Shown one piece after another: positions 1 through 8,600 of a stretch of 62,803 bases of DNA. The position numbers were made by a program, and so were the translations under genes. The DNA is from Bacteroidetes bacterium 43-16 (lineage in GTDB: Bacteria; Bacteroidota; Bacteroidia; Chitinophagales; Chitinophagaceae), in assembly GCA_001897525.1 (NCBI GenBank), contig MKTB01000007.1, positions 168,949-231,751 of the forward strand, given 5' to 3'. Each line of letters begins with the position of its first letter. The stretch's first letter is position 1. A model generated the notes under the pieces. It saw only the letters and a program-made list of their open reading frames with translations. It searched no databases and was not told the DNA's origin.

Positions 1-144
1 CAAGTGATGTTCCGGACCTTACAAGTGATGTTCCGGACCTTACAAAGGGTTTTCCGGACCTTACAAACAATGTTCCGGACCTTACAAGTGATGTTCCGGA
101 CCTTACAAAGGGTTTTCCGGACCTTACAAGCAGTGTTCCCGGCC
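1..144. repeat. 21-bp tandem repeat, six full units plus a partial
   Basis: Six 21-base units run from 4 to 129, each a variable 6-mer followed by the constant 15-mer TTCCGGACCTTACAA. A decayed seventh unit starts at 130. The 6-mers read GTGATG, GTGATG, AGGGTT, ACAATG, GTGATG, AGGGTT, GCAGTG. Because 21 is a multiple of three the array stays open in frame (FRTLQ heptads) and gives an 85-codon open frame to 261, which I do not regard as a proven gene. The array is cut by the left edge of the window. Confidence 0.9.
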
Positions 145-266
145 GACAGGCAGCCTACTCCTAAAAATGTAAAAAAACGTAAAGACTTGATCCCTCATTT
201 TGCTTCCTCAGACCATAAGATCACTTTTCACCGCAAGACCACAGGCACTGCACTACCTTAAATAAA

Positions 267-311
267 AAACCTTTCCCATCTCCCGGGAAACCCCATGGAT
301 CGGAAAGGTTT
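267..311. terminator. Terminator-like hairpin
   Basis: AAACCTTTCC (267-276) pairs with GGAAAGGTTT (302-311) across a 25-base loop that can itself fold (CCAT/ATGG). It lies between the repeat region and the end of the minus-strand DUF423 gene. Apart from this hairpin and the repeat I see nothing gene-like in 1-410. Confidence 0.5.
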
Positions 312-410
312 AAACCATCTTTATATTGATCACCGGAAGACCGGCCACCAGCCATACTAAAAGCAAATACGAATCATACGATCGCTTTTAATATCCTGTA
401 ATTGATTGAA

Positions 411-809
411 TCAACTCTTCTGCACAGTAGTCAGAGCACCCATAAGCGTAAAGATCCAGCCCAGGATCATAAACAGTCCGCCAACAGGCGTGAGTATCCC
501 GAAACCCTTTAAGCCTACAGAACCGGCATGCTTCATCGCCACCAAAGCATAGATAGAACCGCTGAACAAGATGATCCCGATCACAAACATCCAGGTCGCC
601 CGGGCAAACCAGGCAGAAGGATTATGAGCAAACAACAAACCCACCCCTATCAAAACAATGGCATGATAGATCTGGTATTTGACCCCCGTTTCAAAAGTAT
701 TGAGTAATTCCGGGTCCAGCTTTTCTTTTAAAGCATGCGCGCCAAAAGCGCCTAAAATGACCGCCAGCATACCAAAAACAGTTGCCGCTACGATTGCTTG
801 TTTGTACAT
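411..809 (-). CDS. DUF423 family membrane protein
   Basis: This 132-residue protein has about four hydrophobic segments and matches the DUF423/YgdD family: an N-terminal segment ending LGAFGAHALK, then TFETGVKYQIYHAI, and the conserved FSGSIYAL stretch near the middle. The family is a small inner-membrane protein of unknown function. The ATG at 809 lies inside the 3' end of the upstream aroK gene (22-base overlap), so the two are probably co-transcribed. The length is normal for the family. Confidence 0.85.
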   Translation of the reverse strand: MYKQAIVAATVFGMLAVILGAFGAHALKEKLDPELLNTFETGVKYQIYHAIVLIGVGLLFAHNPSAWFARATWMFVIGIILFSGSIYALVAMKHAGSVGLKGFGILTPVGGLFMILGWIFTLMGALTTVQKS

Positions 810-1333
810 GAAGGGAAAATTTTATGTTGTTCGAAAAATTCCGCAAAGTTACTCATTCTGAGCGTTAAAGCATCAACACTCAGGTGACTTTGTGCATAAT
901 AAGGCGCTCTCCTGGCCAGTAAATCCTGCAAGTAAGCCAGCCTGTCCTCCTCCGCGATGTGCTGCACCAGGGGCCGCACCACCTTAGCCTGCTCCAGCCT
1001 GCTTTTGATAAATTCAGGGCTTGCCATGAGATAGATCACCAGGCCATTATCAAGCATATATTGCATATTATCATGAAAACAAGGCGTGCCTCCCCCGGTA
1101 GAAATAATATGCAAAGGCTGATCACTACCCTTCTCCACACATTGCCTCAGCGCCCTTGCCTCCTCTTCCCGGAAAAAAGCTTCCCCCTTTTCAAATAACT
1201 GCGCTACCCGCAACTGCGTTTTAATTTCAATAAAAAGGTCCAGGTCCGTTGTGGCACAATCATATTTCCCCTTTAGCTTTTTAAGCCAAAACGATTTTCC
1301 GACCCCGGGCATACCTACGAGAAAAACATTCAT
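788..1333 (-). CDS. aroK: Shikimate kinase
   Basis: This 181-residue protein would phosphorylate shikimate with ATP in the common aromatic amino acid pathway. The Walker A loop GMPGVGKS lies at residues 8-15, followed by an Asp pair in TTDLDLFIE (shikimate binding), FFREEEARALR, and STGGGTPCF, the conserved glycine-rich substrate loop. A late Arg-rich lid with RPLV is present. It starts at ATG 1333 with a TACTTTTG box 42 bases upstream, and overlaps the downstream DUF423 gene by 22 bases. It is divergent from a glycosyltransferase at 1395. Confidence 0.9.
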   Translation of the reverse strand: MNVFLVGMPGVGKSFWLKKLKGKYDCATTDLDLFIEIKTQLRVAQLFEKGEAFFREEEARALRQCVEKGSDQPLHIISTGGGTPCFHDNMQYMLDNGLVIYLMASPEFIKSRLEQAKVVRPLVQHIAEEDRLAYLQDLLARRAPYYAQSHLSVDALTLRMSNFAEFFEQHKIFPSCTNKQS

Positions 1334-1358
1334 CTTTATAAACTAAGCGGATTATTAC

Positions 1359-1383
1359 TAAATTTGTCTGCCGCACAAAAGTA
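1359..1383. promoter_or_regulatory. Divergent pair of Bacteroidota -7 boxes
   Basis: TAAATTTG at 1359-1366 faces right toward the glycosyltransferase (ATG 1395). TACTTTTG, read on the minus strand at 1383-1376, faces left toward aroK (ATG 1333). Both fit TAnnTTTG. The two boxes are 9 bases apart, so RNA polymerase probably cannot occupy both promoters at once. Confidence 0.6.
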
Positions 1384-1394
1384 ATCAAATTGAT

Positions 1395-2168
1395 ATGAAA
1401 CCAAAACTATCTGTATGCATCATCACCAATACAATCGACGACCGGTTGTACGAGGTCATTGATAGTTTCCGGCACCCATCCTTTGAGCTCTGCATCGGCT
1501 TCAACGGCTTAGCCCCGGGAAGCATACAGGCCTTTCAGCAAACCGCTGCCCCCCTGAAAGTATTTGACCTGCCCTGGGAAGGCTATGGCGCTACCAAAAA
1601 CACCCTGGCCCGGCACGCAGCCTCAGACTGGATCCTCTCCATAGACAGCGATGAAATTGCAGATAAAACACTTATAGAACACCTGCTCCGGCTTGAACTA
1701 ACATCGAATAAAGAAATCTATGCCCTTAAGCGCCTGCAGAAAATAGGCAGCCACAAAATACGCTTCGGCAGCTTCGGTGCCCCGGAATGGAAATGGAGAC
1801 TCTACAACCGGCAGTTTACCAGCTGGAATTTAGAAAAAGTACACGAAGAACTCCTCCTGCCTGCAGGCACAGCAACCCGGCAACTAACCGGAACACTCTG
1901 GCACCTCACCGCTGCCAACCTGGCAGCCGTAAAGGCCAAAAACGATCATTATGCCCGGCTCAGCGCAGAGAACATGCAGCAGCGCGGCAAACGCTCAGGC
2001 CTGCTAAAGCCCTGCCTGGCCGCATTTATGGCATTCATAAAACAATATTTTTTCAAAAAAGGCATGCTCGACGGCCTCATCGGCTGGCAGCTCGCCAGAG
2101 AAAGTGCGCGATATACCTATTTAAAATACCGCAATTTAAGAACCCTGCAATCAGTTGACCGTACCTAA
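1395..2168 (+). CDS. Family 2 glycosyltransferase (WaaE/KdtX-like)
   Basis: The 257-residue protein opens with the GT-A nucleotide-binding strand LSVCIITN and carries LSIDSDEIAD, where the DSD is the metal/nucleotide-sugar DxD motif. The overall plan (short GT2 domain, W-rich middle, HLTA segment, basic C-terminus) resembles lipopolysaccharide inner-core glucosyltransferases of the WaaE/KdtX type, which act on the cytoplasmic face of the inner membrane. The sugar and acceptor cannot be read from the sequence. The 3' end overlaps the convergent GH3 gene by 18 bases. Confidence 0.82.
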   Translation: MKPKLSVCIITNTIDDRLYEVIDSFRHPSFELCIGFNGLAPGSIQAFQQTAAPLKVFDLPWEGYGATKNTLARHAASDWILSIDSDEIADKTLIEHLLRLELTSNKEIYALKRLQKIGSHKIRFGSFGAPEWKWRLYNRQFTSWNLEKVHEELLLPAGTATRQLTGTLWHLTAANLAAVKAKNDHYARLSAENMQQRGKRSGLLKPCLAAFMAFIKQYFFKKGMLDGLIGWQLARESARYTYLKYRNLRTLQSVDRT

Positions 2169-3674
2169 AAATGCCAGGATCTCCTCCACAAATTTCCTTT
2201 CATTAGACAATCTCGGCACCTTGTTTTGTCCACCCAGTTTACCTTTAGACTTCAGCCAGGCATTAAAAGTACCCTTCGCTACATTGTGAGCAAGCGGCAT
2301 ACGCAAAGCAATATCCTTATGGCGCTTCGCTTCATAATCTGAATTGACCGACTGCAGGGCAGCATCCATTTCCCGGACAAACTCCTCCAGCGGAACCGGC
2401 AAATGCTCAAATTCAATGATCCACTCATGCGCCCCGTTACTCGCTCCAGACATATATACCGGCGCTGCCGTATAATCGTTCACCACAGCACCCGTGATCC
2501 TGGAAGCCGCTGCGATCGCATAATCACTATTGTCAATAATCACCTCTTCACCAAAAGCATTAATAAAATGCTTGATACGGCCGGAGACCTTGATACGATA
2601 AGGATTCAAAGAAGTAAACTGTATCGTATCCCCCAGCACATAACGCCACAGGCCACTGTTCGTGCTAATGATCAAAGCATAATTAGTGTCCAGCTCCACT
2701 TCCCTCAGGCTCAGCGTTTCAGGGAACTGTTTACCGATCTCCTCCATCGGCATAAACTCAAAATAAATACCATGGTTGAGGAACAGCAACATACCATCTT
2801 CACAATTAGTAGTATCCTGCGCGGCAAAGAAGCCTTCAGAAGCATTATAAGTTTCCACATAATGCATATCATCATGCGGGATCAGCTGGCGAAACTGGTT
2901 GTGATAAGGCTTAAAACTCACCCCACCATGAATATACAATTCAAGATTCGGCCATACCTCCCGGATATCAGTCTTCCCCGTCTTTTCCAGTATTCTTTTC
3001 AATAACACCAGCGTCCAGGTAGGCACACCGGCTATATAAGTAATATTCTCAGTAAGCGTAGCATCAATGATACTTTCAATTTTCTCTTCCCACTCATCCA
3101 TCAGCGCCACCTTCAAGTCAGGAGAACGCATCACCTGCCCGATAAAAGGCATATTCTGCAGCATTACCGCAGAAAGATCCCCATAAAAACTCTCCGCGTT
3201 CATCTGGTTGATCTGGTGACTGCCACCAATCGTCAGGCATTTACCCCCAAAGAGTTTAGTATCATTATACATCCTCACATACAGTCCCAGCACATCCTTC
3301 CCCGCACGATAGTGCGTCTCGTCCAGCGTTTCTTTACTCACCGGGATAAACTTACTCTTATCACTTGTAGTACCACTACTCTTGGCAAACCAGGTAATAG
3401 GCGTATTCCACAATACATTTTGCTCCCCGTCCAGTATCCTTTGAATATAAGGTTTCAGGTCATCATAATCACTTACCGGTACCGCATTCTTAAAATCCCT
3501 GATCGAGCTCAGGTTGTCAAAATTATATTGTTTCCCAAATTCAGTAAACCTTGCCGAGCCTATTAAATCATTAAATACAGTTTTTTGTGTATCAATCGGG
3601 TTGAGCATGAAGTTGTCCACCGCATTCAGGCGCATCTTCATGATTTGTTTAATAGCAGGACTTAGTAGGGCCAT
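2151..3674 (-). CDS. GH3 auxin-responsive promoter family protein
   Basis: The 507-residue protein belongs to the GH3 branch of adenylate-forming enzymes. It has the phosphate loop AKSSGTTSDKSKFIP near residue 112, a central YNASEGFFAAQD (adenylate binding) and RYVLGDTIQFTS with the conserved Asp. Plant relatives conjugate amino acids to acyl substrates; bacterial members are common in Bacteroidota and their substrates are largely unknown, so the reaction here is inferred only as ATP-dependent acyl activation. The length is normal. A TACTTTTG box lies 22 bases upstream of the ATG. Confidence 0.88.
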   Translation of the reverse strand: MALLSPAIKQIMKMRLNAVDNFMLNPIDTQKTVFNDLIGSARFTEFGKQYNFDNLSSIRDFKNAVPVSDYDDLKPYIQRILDGEQNVLWNTPITWFAKSSGTTSDKSKFIPVSKETLDETHYRAGKDVLGLYVRMYNDTKLFGGKCLTIGGSHQINQMNAESFYGDLSAVMLQNMPFIGQVMRSPDLKVALMDEWEEKIESIIDATLTENITYIAGVPTWTLVLLKRILEKTGKTDIREVWPNLELYIHGGVSFKPYHNQFRQLIPHDDMHYVETYNASEGFFAAQDTTNCEDGMLLFLNHGIYFEFMPMEEIGKQFPETLSLREVELDTNYALIISTNSGLWRYVLGDTIQFTSLNPYRIKVSGRIKHFINAFGEEVIIDNSDYAIAAASRITGAVVNDYTAAPVYMSGASNGAHEWIIEFEHLPVPLEEFVREMDAALQSVNSDYEAKRHKDIALRMPLAHNVAKGTFNAWLKSKGKLGGQNKVPRLSNERKFVEEILAFLGTVN

Positions 3675-3696
3675 ATTTATTGCTTGGTATGTTCGA

Positions 3697-3704
3697 CAAA
3701 AGTA
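3697..3704 (-). promoter_or_regulatory. -7 promoter box for the GH3 gene
   Basis: TACTTTTG on the minus strand fits TAnnTTTG and lies 22 bases before the ATG at 3674. The same octamer precedes aroK. Confidence 0.55.
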
Positions 3705-3813
3705 ACGAATAGATTTTAAAACTAAGGATTTGCCCTGTCATTGTATCGTCCCCTCCATCCAACAGGAGCATTTTCACATCCGGAACTCCTTAAATAAAAT
3801 AGTTAAATCATAT

Positions 3814-3844
3814 TTTGATTTGAGCACATACTTAGATACATTTG
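3814..3844 (+). promoter_or_regulatory. Full Bacteroidota promoter, TTTG-N19-TACATTTG
   Basis: TTTG at 3814-3817 is followed after exactly 19 bases by TACATTTG at 3837-3844, the textbook Bacteroidota sigma-A arrangement. The ATG of the membrane protein follows 28 bases later at 3873. Confidence 0.75.
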
Positions 3845-3872
3845 TTCCGACTATAACTATAACAACACCCGA

Positions 3873-5969
3873 ATGAAAGCTAAATACCCCTACCTGATTG
3901 TAGGCATTACCTTGCTGGCATTTTGCCTGCTATCCTTTCCGCAATTTTTCAAAAACGGATTTGACGGCTCCTTCAACAATATTACCGACGGCTTAAAAAA
4001 CAATTATACATTACTTCGTTTCGTCACAGAGCCCATCGGCCCTAAAGGAATATTCTATTTTGACTTTTTCCAATACCCATACGGAGATTATGTGTACACC
4101 ACAGACAATACACCCTTGTATTCCCTTGTCATGCGCTGGATACATCATTATGTGACCCCCATAGATGCCTGTATTATCCCCGGCTTCAATTCCATCATGA
4201 TCAGTAATATCATTACCTGCGGCTTACTTTTATATTACCTATGTGCCCGTATCCTCCCTTCCAAAGCCTGGGCTACAGGCCTGGCGATCATCCTACCCGT
4301 CACATTGGAGCAATTGCTCCGGCTCCCCAAAGGGATCGGGAACTTATCCCTTTCTTCCCTCTTCGTATTTTCCTTTATCCTCTGCTATTGGTACACACAG
4401 TCTGCCCATTCCCGCAAAAAGTCACTACTCCTCCTGCTGTCCATGTTCCTCACCAGCCTTTTCGGCTTCCTGATCCATGGATACTACCTCCCCATTCTTT
4501 GCATTATATTTTTCACCTTTTTATTGATCCATCATATCAAAAGCCTGGACATCCCCGTAAAGCCCCTGCCCTTGTTGCGGCCCTTCCTCTTAATTACATT
4601 AATCGGCTTGAGCGCTTTCTGGCTGATGCAGGCAACAGACGGCTATTTCTCAATCCGGCAAAAATTTGCACAAGGATACGATGCCGGGGACCAGAAACTC
4701 GCACTTTCCTATTTATACCAGTCTTTTCCCTTCAGCAGTATCAATTTCCCCGTCCGGGTGAATACTTACGGTTCATTTGCCGAGCCACATATGTATATGG
4801 GACATGCTTTCTGGGCATTACTATTCCTCACAGTAATCATCGCCCTTTTCAATACACTATTCCGCAGGAAATTATTCCGGGCTTTTTATACACTTGCAAA
4901 AGACAAGTACCTGGCCCCGGTAGCAGTGGTGCTCTTCTTTTCCCTGGTAACCTCCCTGGGCAAAAGCCTGTACAACCAGGGCATTATACTAAGCCCGGCA
5001 CCCTTATTCAATATTGAAGGTGCTCCGCTTTATTTCATCCATTATTTCGCGATCTCAATGCTACTGCTAGCCGGGCTGGCATTTTTGACCCTACTCTTCC
5101 ACCTGCTACAGCAGGTTTTCCCAATAAGAAGACCCCCATTCAAAACAGATAAAAGAACCTTTTTCACCCTCCTCTTTTTGACCACGGTCTGTATCATTTT
5201 CCTGTTTACCAACTGGATAAAATTCGAAAACCTGAATAACCGCTTAAGCCCATTCTATTACATCGGGAAAAAGACCCGGATCGTAGAGCAGTTCCGCTCC
5301 ATCAGCCGCTTCGCCTGGCCCTTTTTATTATTTACGCCCATATTACTGGTCTACCTGTACACCAATGCAGCTAAAGCCTTAAAGCCACTTTCCCGATTAA
5401 GTGTACTGGTAATTATCCTGGCCCTTGCAGCCATACAGATCATAGACACGATTTTTTTCCTGCGGAAAGAAGCCAACTTACCCAACCTCTTTAGTGCACA
5501 GCAACTGGCTTCTGTGCCCGAGATACCCGAAAAAGAAAAATATGCGGCAATATTACCTATCCCGCTTTTTATGGTAGGTTCAGAAGACTATAATGTTACC
5601 ATCGACGATCACGGCAATTTCAGCCGTTGGCTATACCAGCTCAGCTACAAAAACAAAATGCCGATGATGGCCGTAAAGCTGAGCCGCACCCCCGTCACTT
5701 TTTCCGACCAGATGATGGATGTGCTGCTCGAGCAAAAAATAAAAGATCCGCTATGGACAGCCCTGCCACAAAAACCGATTTTAGTGACCGTGTCCAGGCA
5801 ATTGATGTATCAGGACTCAATGGCTGTGATAGAGCAGGTCGGGTATAAAGATACCAGGCCTAAAGCCACCGCAGCCAATAATGCCCAGTTTGCATTTATT
5901 AAAAACAAGGCGCTGCATTACCTCTACACCAAAGACGATGTAGATTTTTATGAGTGGCAGGTTAAGTAA
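3873..5969 (+). CDS. Polytopic membrane protein, possibly GT-C-like
   Basis: The 698-residue protein has roughly eleven hydrophobic segments, starting with a signal-anchor (YLIVGITLLAFCLLSFPQF), a first outside loop rich in aromatic and acidic residues (FDFFQYPYGDYVYTTDN), and a soluble C-terminal domain of about 170 residues. That plan resembles GT-C glycosyltransferases or YfhO-like membrane proteins that use lipid-linked sugars, but I see no diagnostic motif and do not assign an enzyme. It is monocistronic by context: own promoter, convergent neighbour 10 bases downstream. Confidence 0.7.
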   Translation: MKAKYPYLIVGITLLAFCLLSFPQFFKNGFDGSFNNITDGLKNNYTLLRFVTEPIGPKGIFYFDFFQYPYGDYVYTTDNTPLYSLVMRWIHHYVTPIDACIIPGFNSIMISNIITCGLLLYYLCARILPSKAWATGLAIILPVTLEQLLRLPKGIGNLSLSSLFVFSFILCYWYTQSAHSRKKSLLLLLSMFLTSLFGFLIHGYYLPILCIIFFTFLLIHHIKSLDIPVKPLPLLRPFLLITLIGLSAFWLMQATDGYFSIRQKFAQGYDAGDQKLALSYLYQSFPFSSINFPVRVNTYGSFAEPHMYMGHAFWALLFLTVIIALFNTLFRRKLFRAFYTLAKDKYLAPVAVVLFFSLVTSLGKSLYNQGIILSPAPLFNIEGAPLYFIHYFAISMLLLAGLAFLTLLFHLLQQVFPIRRPPFKTDKRTFFTLLFLTTVCIIFLFTNWIKFENLNNRLSPFYYIGKKTRIVEQFRSISRFAWPFLLFTPILLVYLYTNAAKALKPLSRLSVLVIILALAAIQIIDTIFFLRKEANLPNLFSAQQLASVPEIPEKEKYAAILPIPLFMVGSEDYNVTIDDHGNFSRWLYQLSYKNKMPMMAVKLSRTPVTFSDQMMDVLLEQKIKDPLWTALPQKPILVTVSRQLMYQDSMAVIEQVGYKDTRPKATAANNAQFAFIKNKALHYLYTKDDVDFYEWQVK

Positions 5970-5979
5970 GCTATTTTTT

Positions 5980-7548
5980 TTAAAGCCCCAGATACCTCGC
6001 TACAGCATTCGCCACCTTTTCACCATCCATGGCCGCAGAGATGATGCCACCTGCATACCCCGCACCTTCAGCACAAGGGAACAAGCCCCTGATCTGCGTA
6101 TGCTGCAGCGTTTCCGGGTCACGGGGAATGCGCACCGGGCTTGAAGTACGCGATTCTGTAGCCAACACGATCGCATCCCGGGTATAATAACCGGGCATCT
6201 TTTTACCAAAAGTGACAAAAGCCTGAGCCATCGCCACATAGATCTCCATAGGCAATATTTCGTTCATTTTTGCCGCATTAGTGCCCGGCAGGTAACTACA
6301 TTCCGGCAGCGATCCAGAGCGCTTCTGCTGCACAAAGTCAGTCATCCGCTGAGCCGGGGCCACCAATTTACCCCCACCGGCCACCCAGGCCTTCCGCTCC
6401 ACCATCTGCTGGAACTGCATCCCCGCCAGCGGACCCGTAAAACCATACCTGGCAAAGTCCTTATCCTCTACCGTCACCACCATACCCGAATTGGCAAACA
6501 GGCCATCCCTTTTCGAAGGCGACCAGCCGTTCACCACCAGTTCCCCCTCCTCTGTGCTCGCCGGGGCAATGATGCCCCCGGGACACATACAGAAAGAGAA
6601 TACACCCCTGCCCACCTCCTGGCTCACAATACCATAAGAAGCCGCAGGCAGGTAAGGAGCCCTCGGCTCGTCCACCGGGCAATGATACTGTGTCGCATCT
6701 ATCAGGCTTTGCGGATGCTCGATCCGCACGCCCAGCGCAAAAGGCTTACTTTCCAGTAAAATCTTCTTATTATCTAAAAGATGAAAAATATCCCGGGCAG
6801 AGTGCCCCGTAGCCAGTATCAGCGTTTTCGTATTGATCCTTTCTCCACCATTCACTTCCACCGCAGCCATGCAGTCCCCGTCCAGGATAATGTCCGTAAG
6901 CTTCGTATCAAACAAGACCCTTCCGCCACATTCCTCGATCGCTTCACGCATAGCCGTAATGATATGAGGCAACTTATTAGTACCAATATGCGGATGCGCT
7001 TCATATAAAATACGCTCCGTAGCACCAAAATAGTGGAACAACTGTAAACTTTTCAAAATACTCCCCCGTTTATTGGAACGCGTGTACAGCTTCCCATCAC
7101 TGTAAGTACCGGCACCACCCTCACCGAAACAATAATTAGATTCCGGGTTCACGATACCCTCTTTATTCATAGCCGCCAGGTCTCTCCGCCTGTTGCGCAC
7201 ATCTTTTCCCCGTTCAAGGATCACCGGGCAATAGCCCAGCTCGATCAGTTGCAAAGCAGCAAACAAGCCCGCCGGACCCGCTCCGGCGATGATCACCTCA
7301 GGTGCACGGGACACATCCTGCAATTTAGGTTCAAAGGCAAAAGCATCTTCAAACACCTCATCCACGAAAACATTCACCTGCATTTGCACCACAATATCCT
7401 TGCTGCGGGCATCTAAAGATTTCCTGAGCACCTGGTAAGCATTAATCTGTGCAGCTTTTATCCCTAACTTCTGCGCCAGGTACTCCCTTAAACGTTTATC
7501 ATCCTCAGCATCTCCTGGCGGGATCCTGATCTCTATTTTTTGTGGCAT
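5980..7548 (-). CDS. FAD-dependent oxidoreductase (COG2509-type)
   Basis: The 522-residue protein has an N-terminal domain of about 80 residues followed by an FAD dinucleotide fold, VIIAGAGPAGLFAALQL near residue 86, then an ERGKDVRNRRRD segment, CFGEGGAGTYSDGKL, and a C-terminal FAD contact FPCAEGAGYAGGI. This matches the uncharacterised FAD-dependent dehydrogenase family often annotated as NAD(FAD)-utilizing dehydrogenase; the substrate is unknown. The length is normal. It is divergent from fmt, and both genes share a 50-base promoter region containing an inverted repeat. Confidence 0.85.
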   Translation of the reverse strand: MPQKIEIRIPPGDAEDDKRLREYLAQKLGIKAAQINAYQVLRKSLDARSKDIVVQMQVNVFVDEVFEDAFAFEPKLQDVSRAPEVIIAGAGPAGLFAALQLIELGYCPVILERGKDVRNRRRDLAAMNKEGIVNPESNYCFGEGGAGTYSDGKLYTRSNKRGSILKSLQLFHYFGATERILYEAHPHIGTNKLPHIITAMREAIEECGGRVLFDTKLTDIILDGDCMAAVEVNGGERINTKTLILATGHSARDIFHLLDNKKILLESKPFALGVRIEHPQSLIDATQYHCPVDEPRAPYLPAASYGIVSQEVGRGVFSFCMCPGGIIAPASTEEGELVVNGWSPSKRDGLFANSGMVVTVEDKDFARYGFTGPLAGMQFQQMVERKAWVAGGGKLVAPAQRMTDFVQQKRSGSLPECSYLPGTNAAKMNEILPMEIYVAMAQAFVTFGKKMPGYYTRDAIVLATESRTSSPVRIPRDPETLQHTQIRGLFPCAEGAGYAGGIISAAMDGEKVANAVARYLGL

Positions 7549-7552
7549 AGCA

Positions 7553-7594
7553 CAAAAATAACCAATTAGCTAAATTACTAAATAGCTAATTTTG
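7553..7594. promoter_or_regulatory. Divergent promoter with inverted-repeat operator candidate
   Basis: AATTAGCTA (7564-7572) and TAGCTAATT (7583-7591) form a perfect 9-bp inverted repeat with a 10-base spacer. The right arm overlaps the fmt box TAATTTTG (7587-7594). The left arm ends 3 bases from the minus-strand box TATTTTTG (7560-7553) of the FAD oxidoreductase. Each ATG starts only 4 bases after its box, so both transcripts may be leaderless. Confidence 0.6.
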
Positions 7595-7598
7595 CACC

Positions 7599-8537
7599 AT
7601 GATTGCAAAAAAGGATTTAAGAATCGTCTTCCTGGGCACTCCCGACTTCGCGGTAGCCTCTTTACAAGCCCTTATAGAAGCAGGCTACCAGGTAGTAGCT
7701 GTCGTAACAGCCCCCGACAAACCTGCCGGAAGAGGCCGCCAGCTAAAAGCCTCTGCCGTGAAAGAATATGCCCTCACACAGCAATTGCCCGTCCTGCAAC
7801 CCGAAAAACTCAAAAATCCTGAATTCCTGGCCGAACTGAAAAGCTTCCGGGCCGACCTGCAAATTGTAGTAGCCTTCCGGATGCTGCCTGTAGCCGTATG
7901 GGATATGCCGCCCCTGGGCACAGTCAACGTACACGGATCTTTATTACCCTATTACCGGGGAGCCGCCCCTATCAACTGGGCCATTATCAACGGAGAACAG
8001 GAAACAGGCGTTACCACCTTCAAATTACAACATGAAATAGATACCGGGGATATCCTCCTCCAACATAAAGAACCCATCCTGGATACCGATGATTTCGGCT
8101 CCATGTACCATAAACTGATGCAGGCAGGCGCTGCCCTGCTACTGGATACCGTAGAAGGACTGATAAATGATCGCTTAAACCCCGTACCACAGGCCGGTAT
8201 CGATAAAGAAACCCATGCCCCCAAATTATTCAAAGAAACCTGCCTCATCGACTGGAACCAACCCGTACAACAGATCCATAACCTGGTGCGCGGCCTGGCC
8301 CCCGTGCCCACCGCATTCACCAGCCTGGAAGACAAGCAATTGAAGATCTTCAGGTCAGACATCAATACAGGCCATACAGGCAAGCCCGCCGGTACCGTCG
8401 AGTCCGATGGCAAGACCTATATCCGCTTTGCAGGCCAGGACGGGTGGCTCTATGCCCTGGAAGTACAATATGAAGGCAAAAAAAGAATGCCCGTAGCCGA
8501 TTTCCTGAGAGGATACCGCTTTACGCCCAACACATAA
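7599..8537 (+). CDS. fmt: Methionyl-tRNA formyltransferase
   Basis: The 312-residue enzyme formylates initiator Met-tRNA with 10-formyltetrahydrofolate. The N-terminal fold opens with LRIVFLGTPDFAVASL. The catalytic signature NVHGSLLPYYRGAAPINWAI carries the Asn-His pair, and the partner Asp follows in LQHEIDTGDIL near residue 147. A C-terminal domain binds tRNA. The length is standard. The start ATG lies 4 bases after the promoter box; the second residue is Ile and no upstream start is possible without entering the promoter. Confidence 0.95.
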   Translation: MIAKKDLRIVFLGTPDFAVASLQALIEAGYQVVAVVTAPDKPAGRGRQLKASAVKEYALTQQLPVLQPEKLKNPEFLAELKSFRADLQIVVAFRMLPVAVWDMPPLGTVNVHGSLLPYYRGAAPINWAIINGEQETGVTTFKLQHEIDTGDILLQHKEPILDTDDFGSMYHKLMQAGAALLLDTVEGLINDRLNPVPQAGIDKETHAPKLFKETCLIDWNQPVQQIHNLVRGLAPVPTAFTSLEDKQLKIFRSDINTGHTGKPAGTVESDGKTYIRFAGQDGWLYALEVQYEGKKRMPVADFLRGYRFTPNT

Positions 8538-8547
8538 TTTAAAATCT

Positions 8548-8555
8548 TAAATTTG
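8548..8555 (+). promoter_or_regulatory. -7 promoter box
   Basis: TAAATTTG fits TAnnTTTG and lies 45 bases before the ATG of the lipoprotein gene at 8601, in the gap after fmt. Confidence 0.5.
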
Positions 8556-8600
8556 CGTTCTAGCAATATATAATTGTACCCATTAAACACCCGGTAAATA

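Noticed and set aside
4-261. 85-codon open frame with FRTLQ repeats
   Set aside because: The frame is a by-product of a 21-bp tandem repeat; after the array it shows no protein-like features and no promoter.
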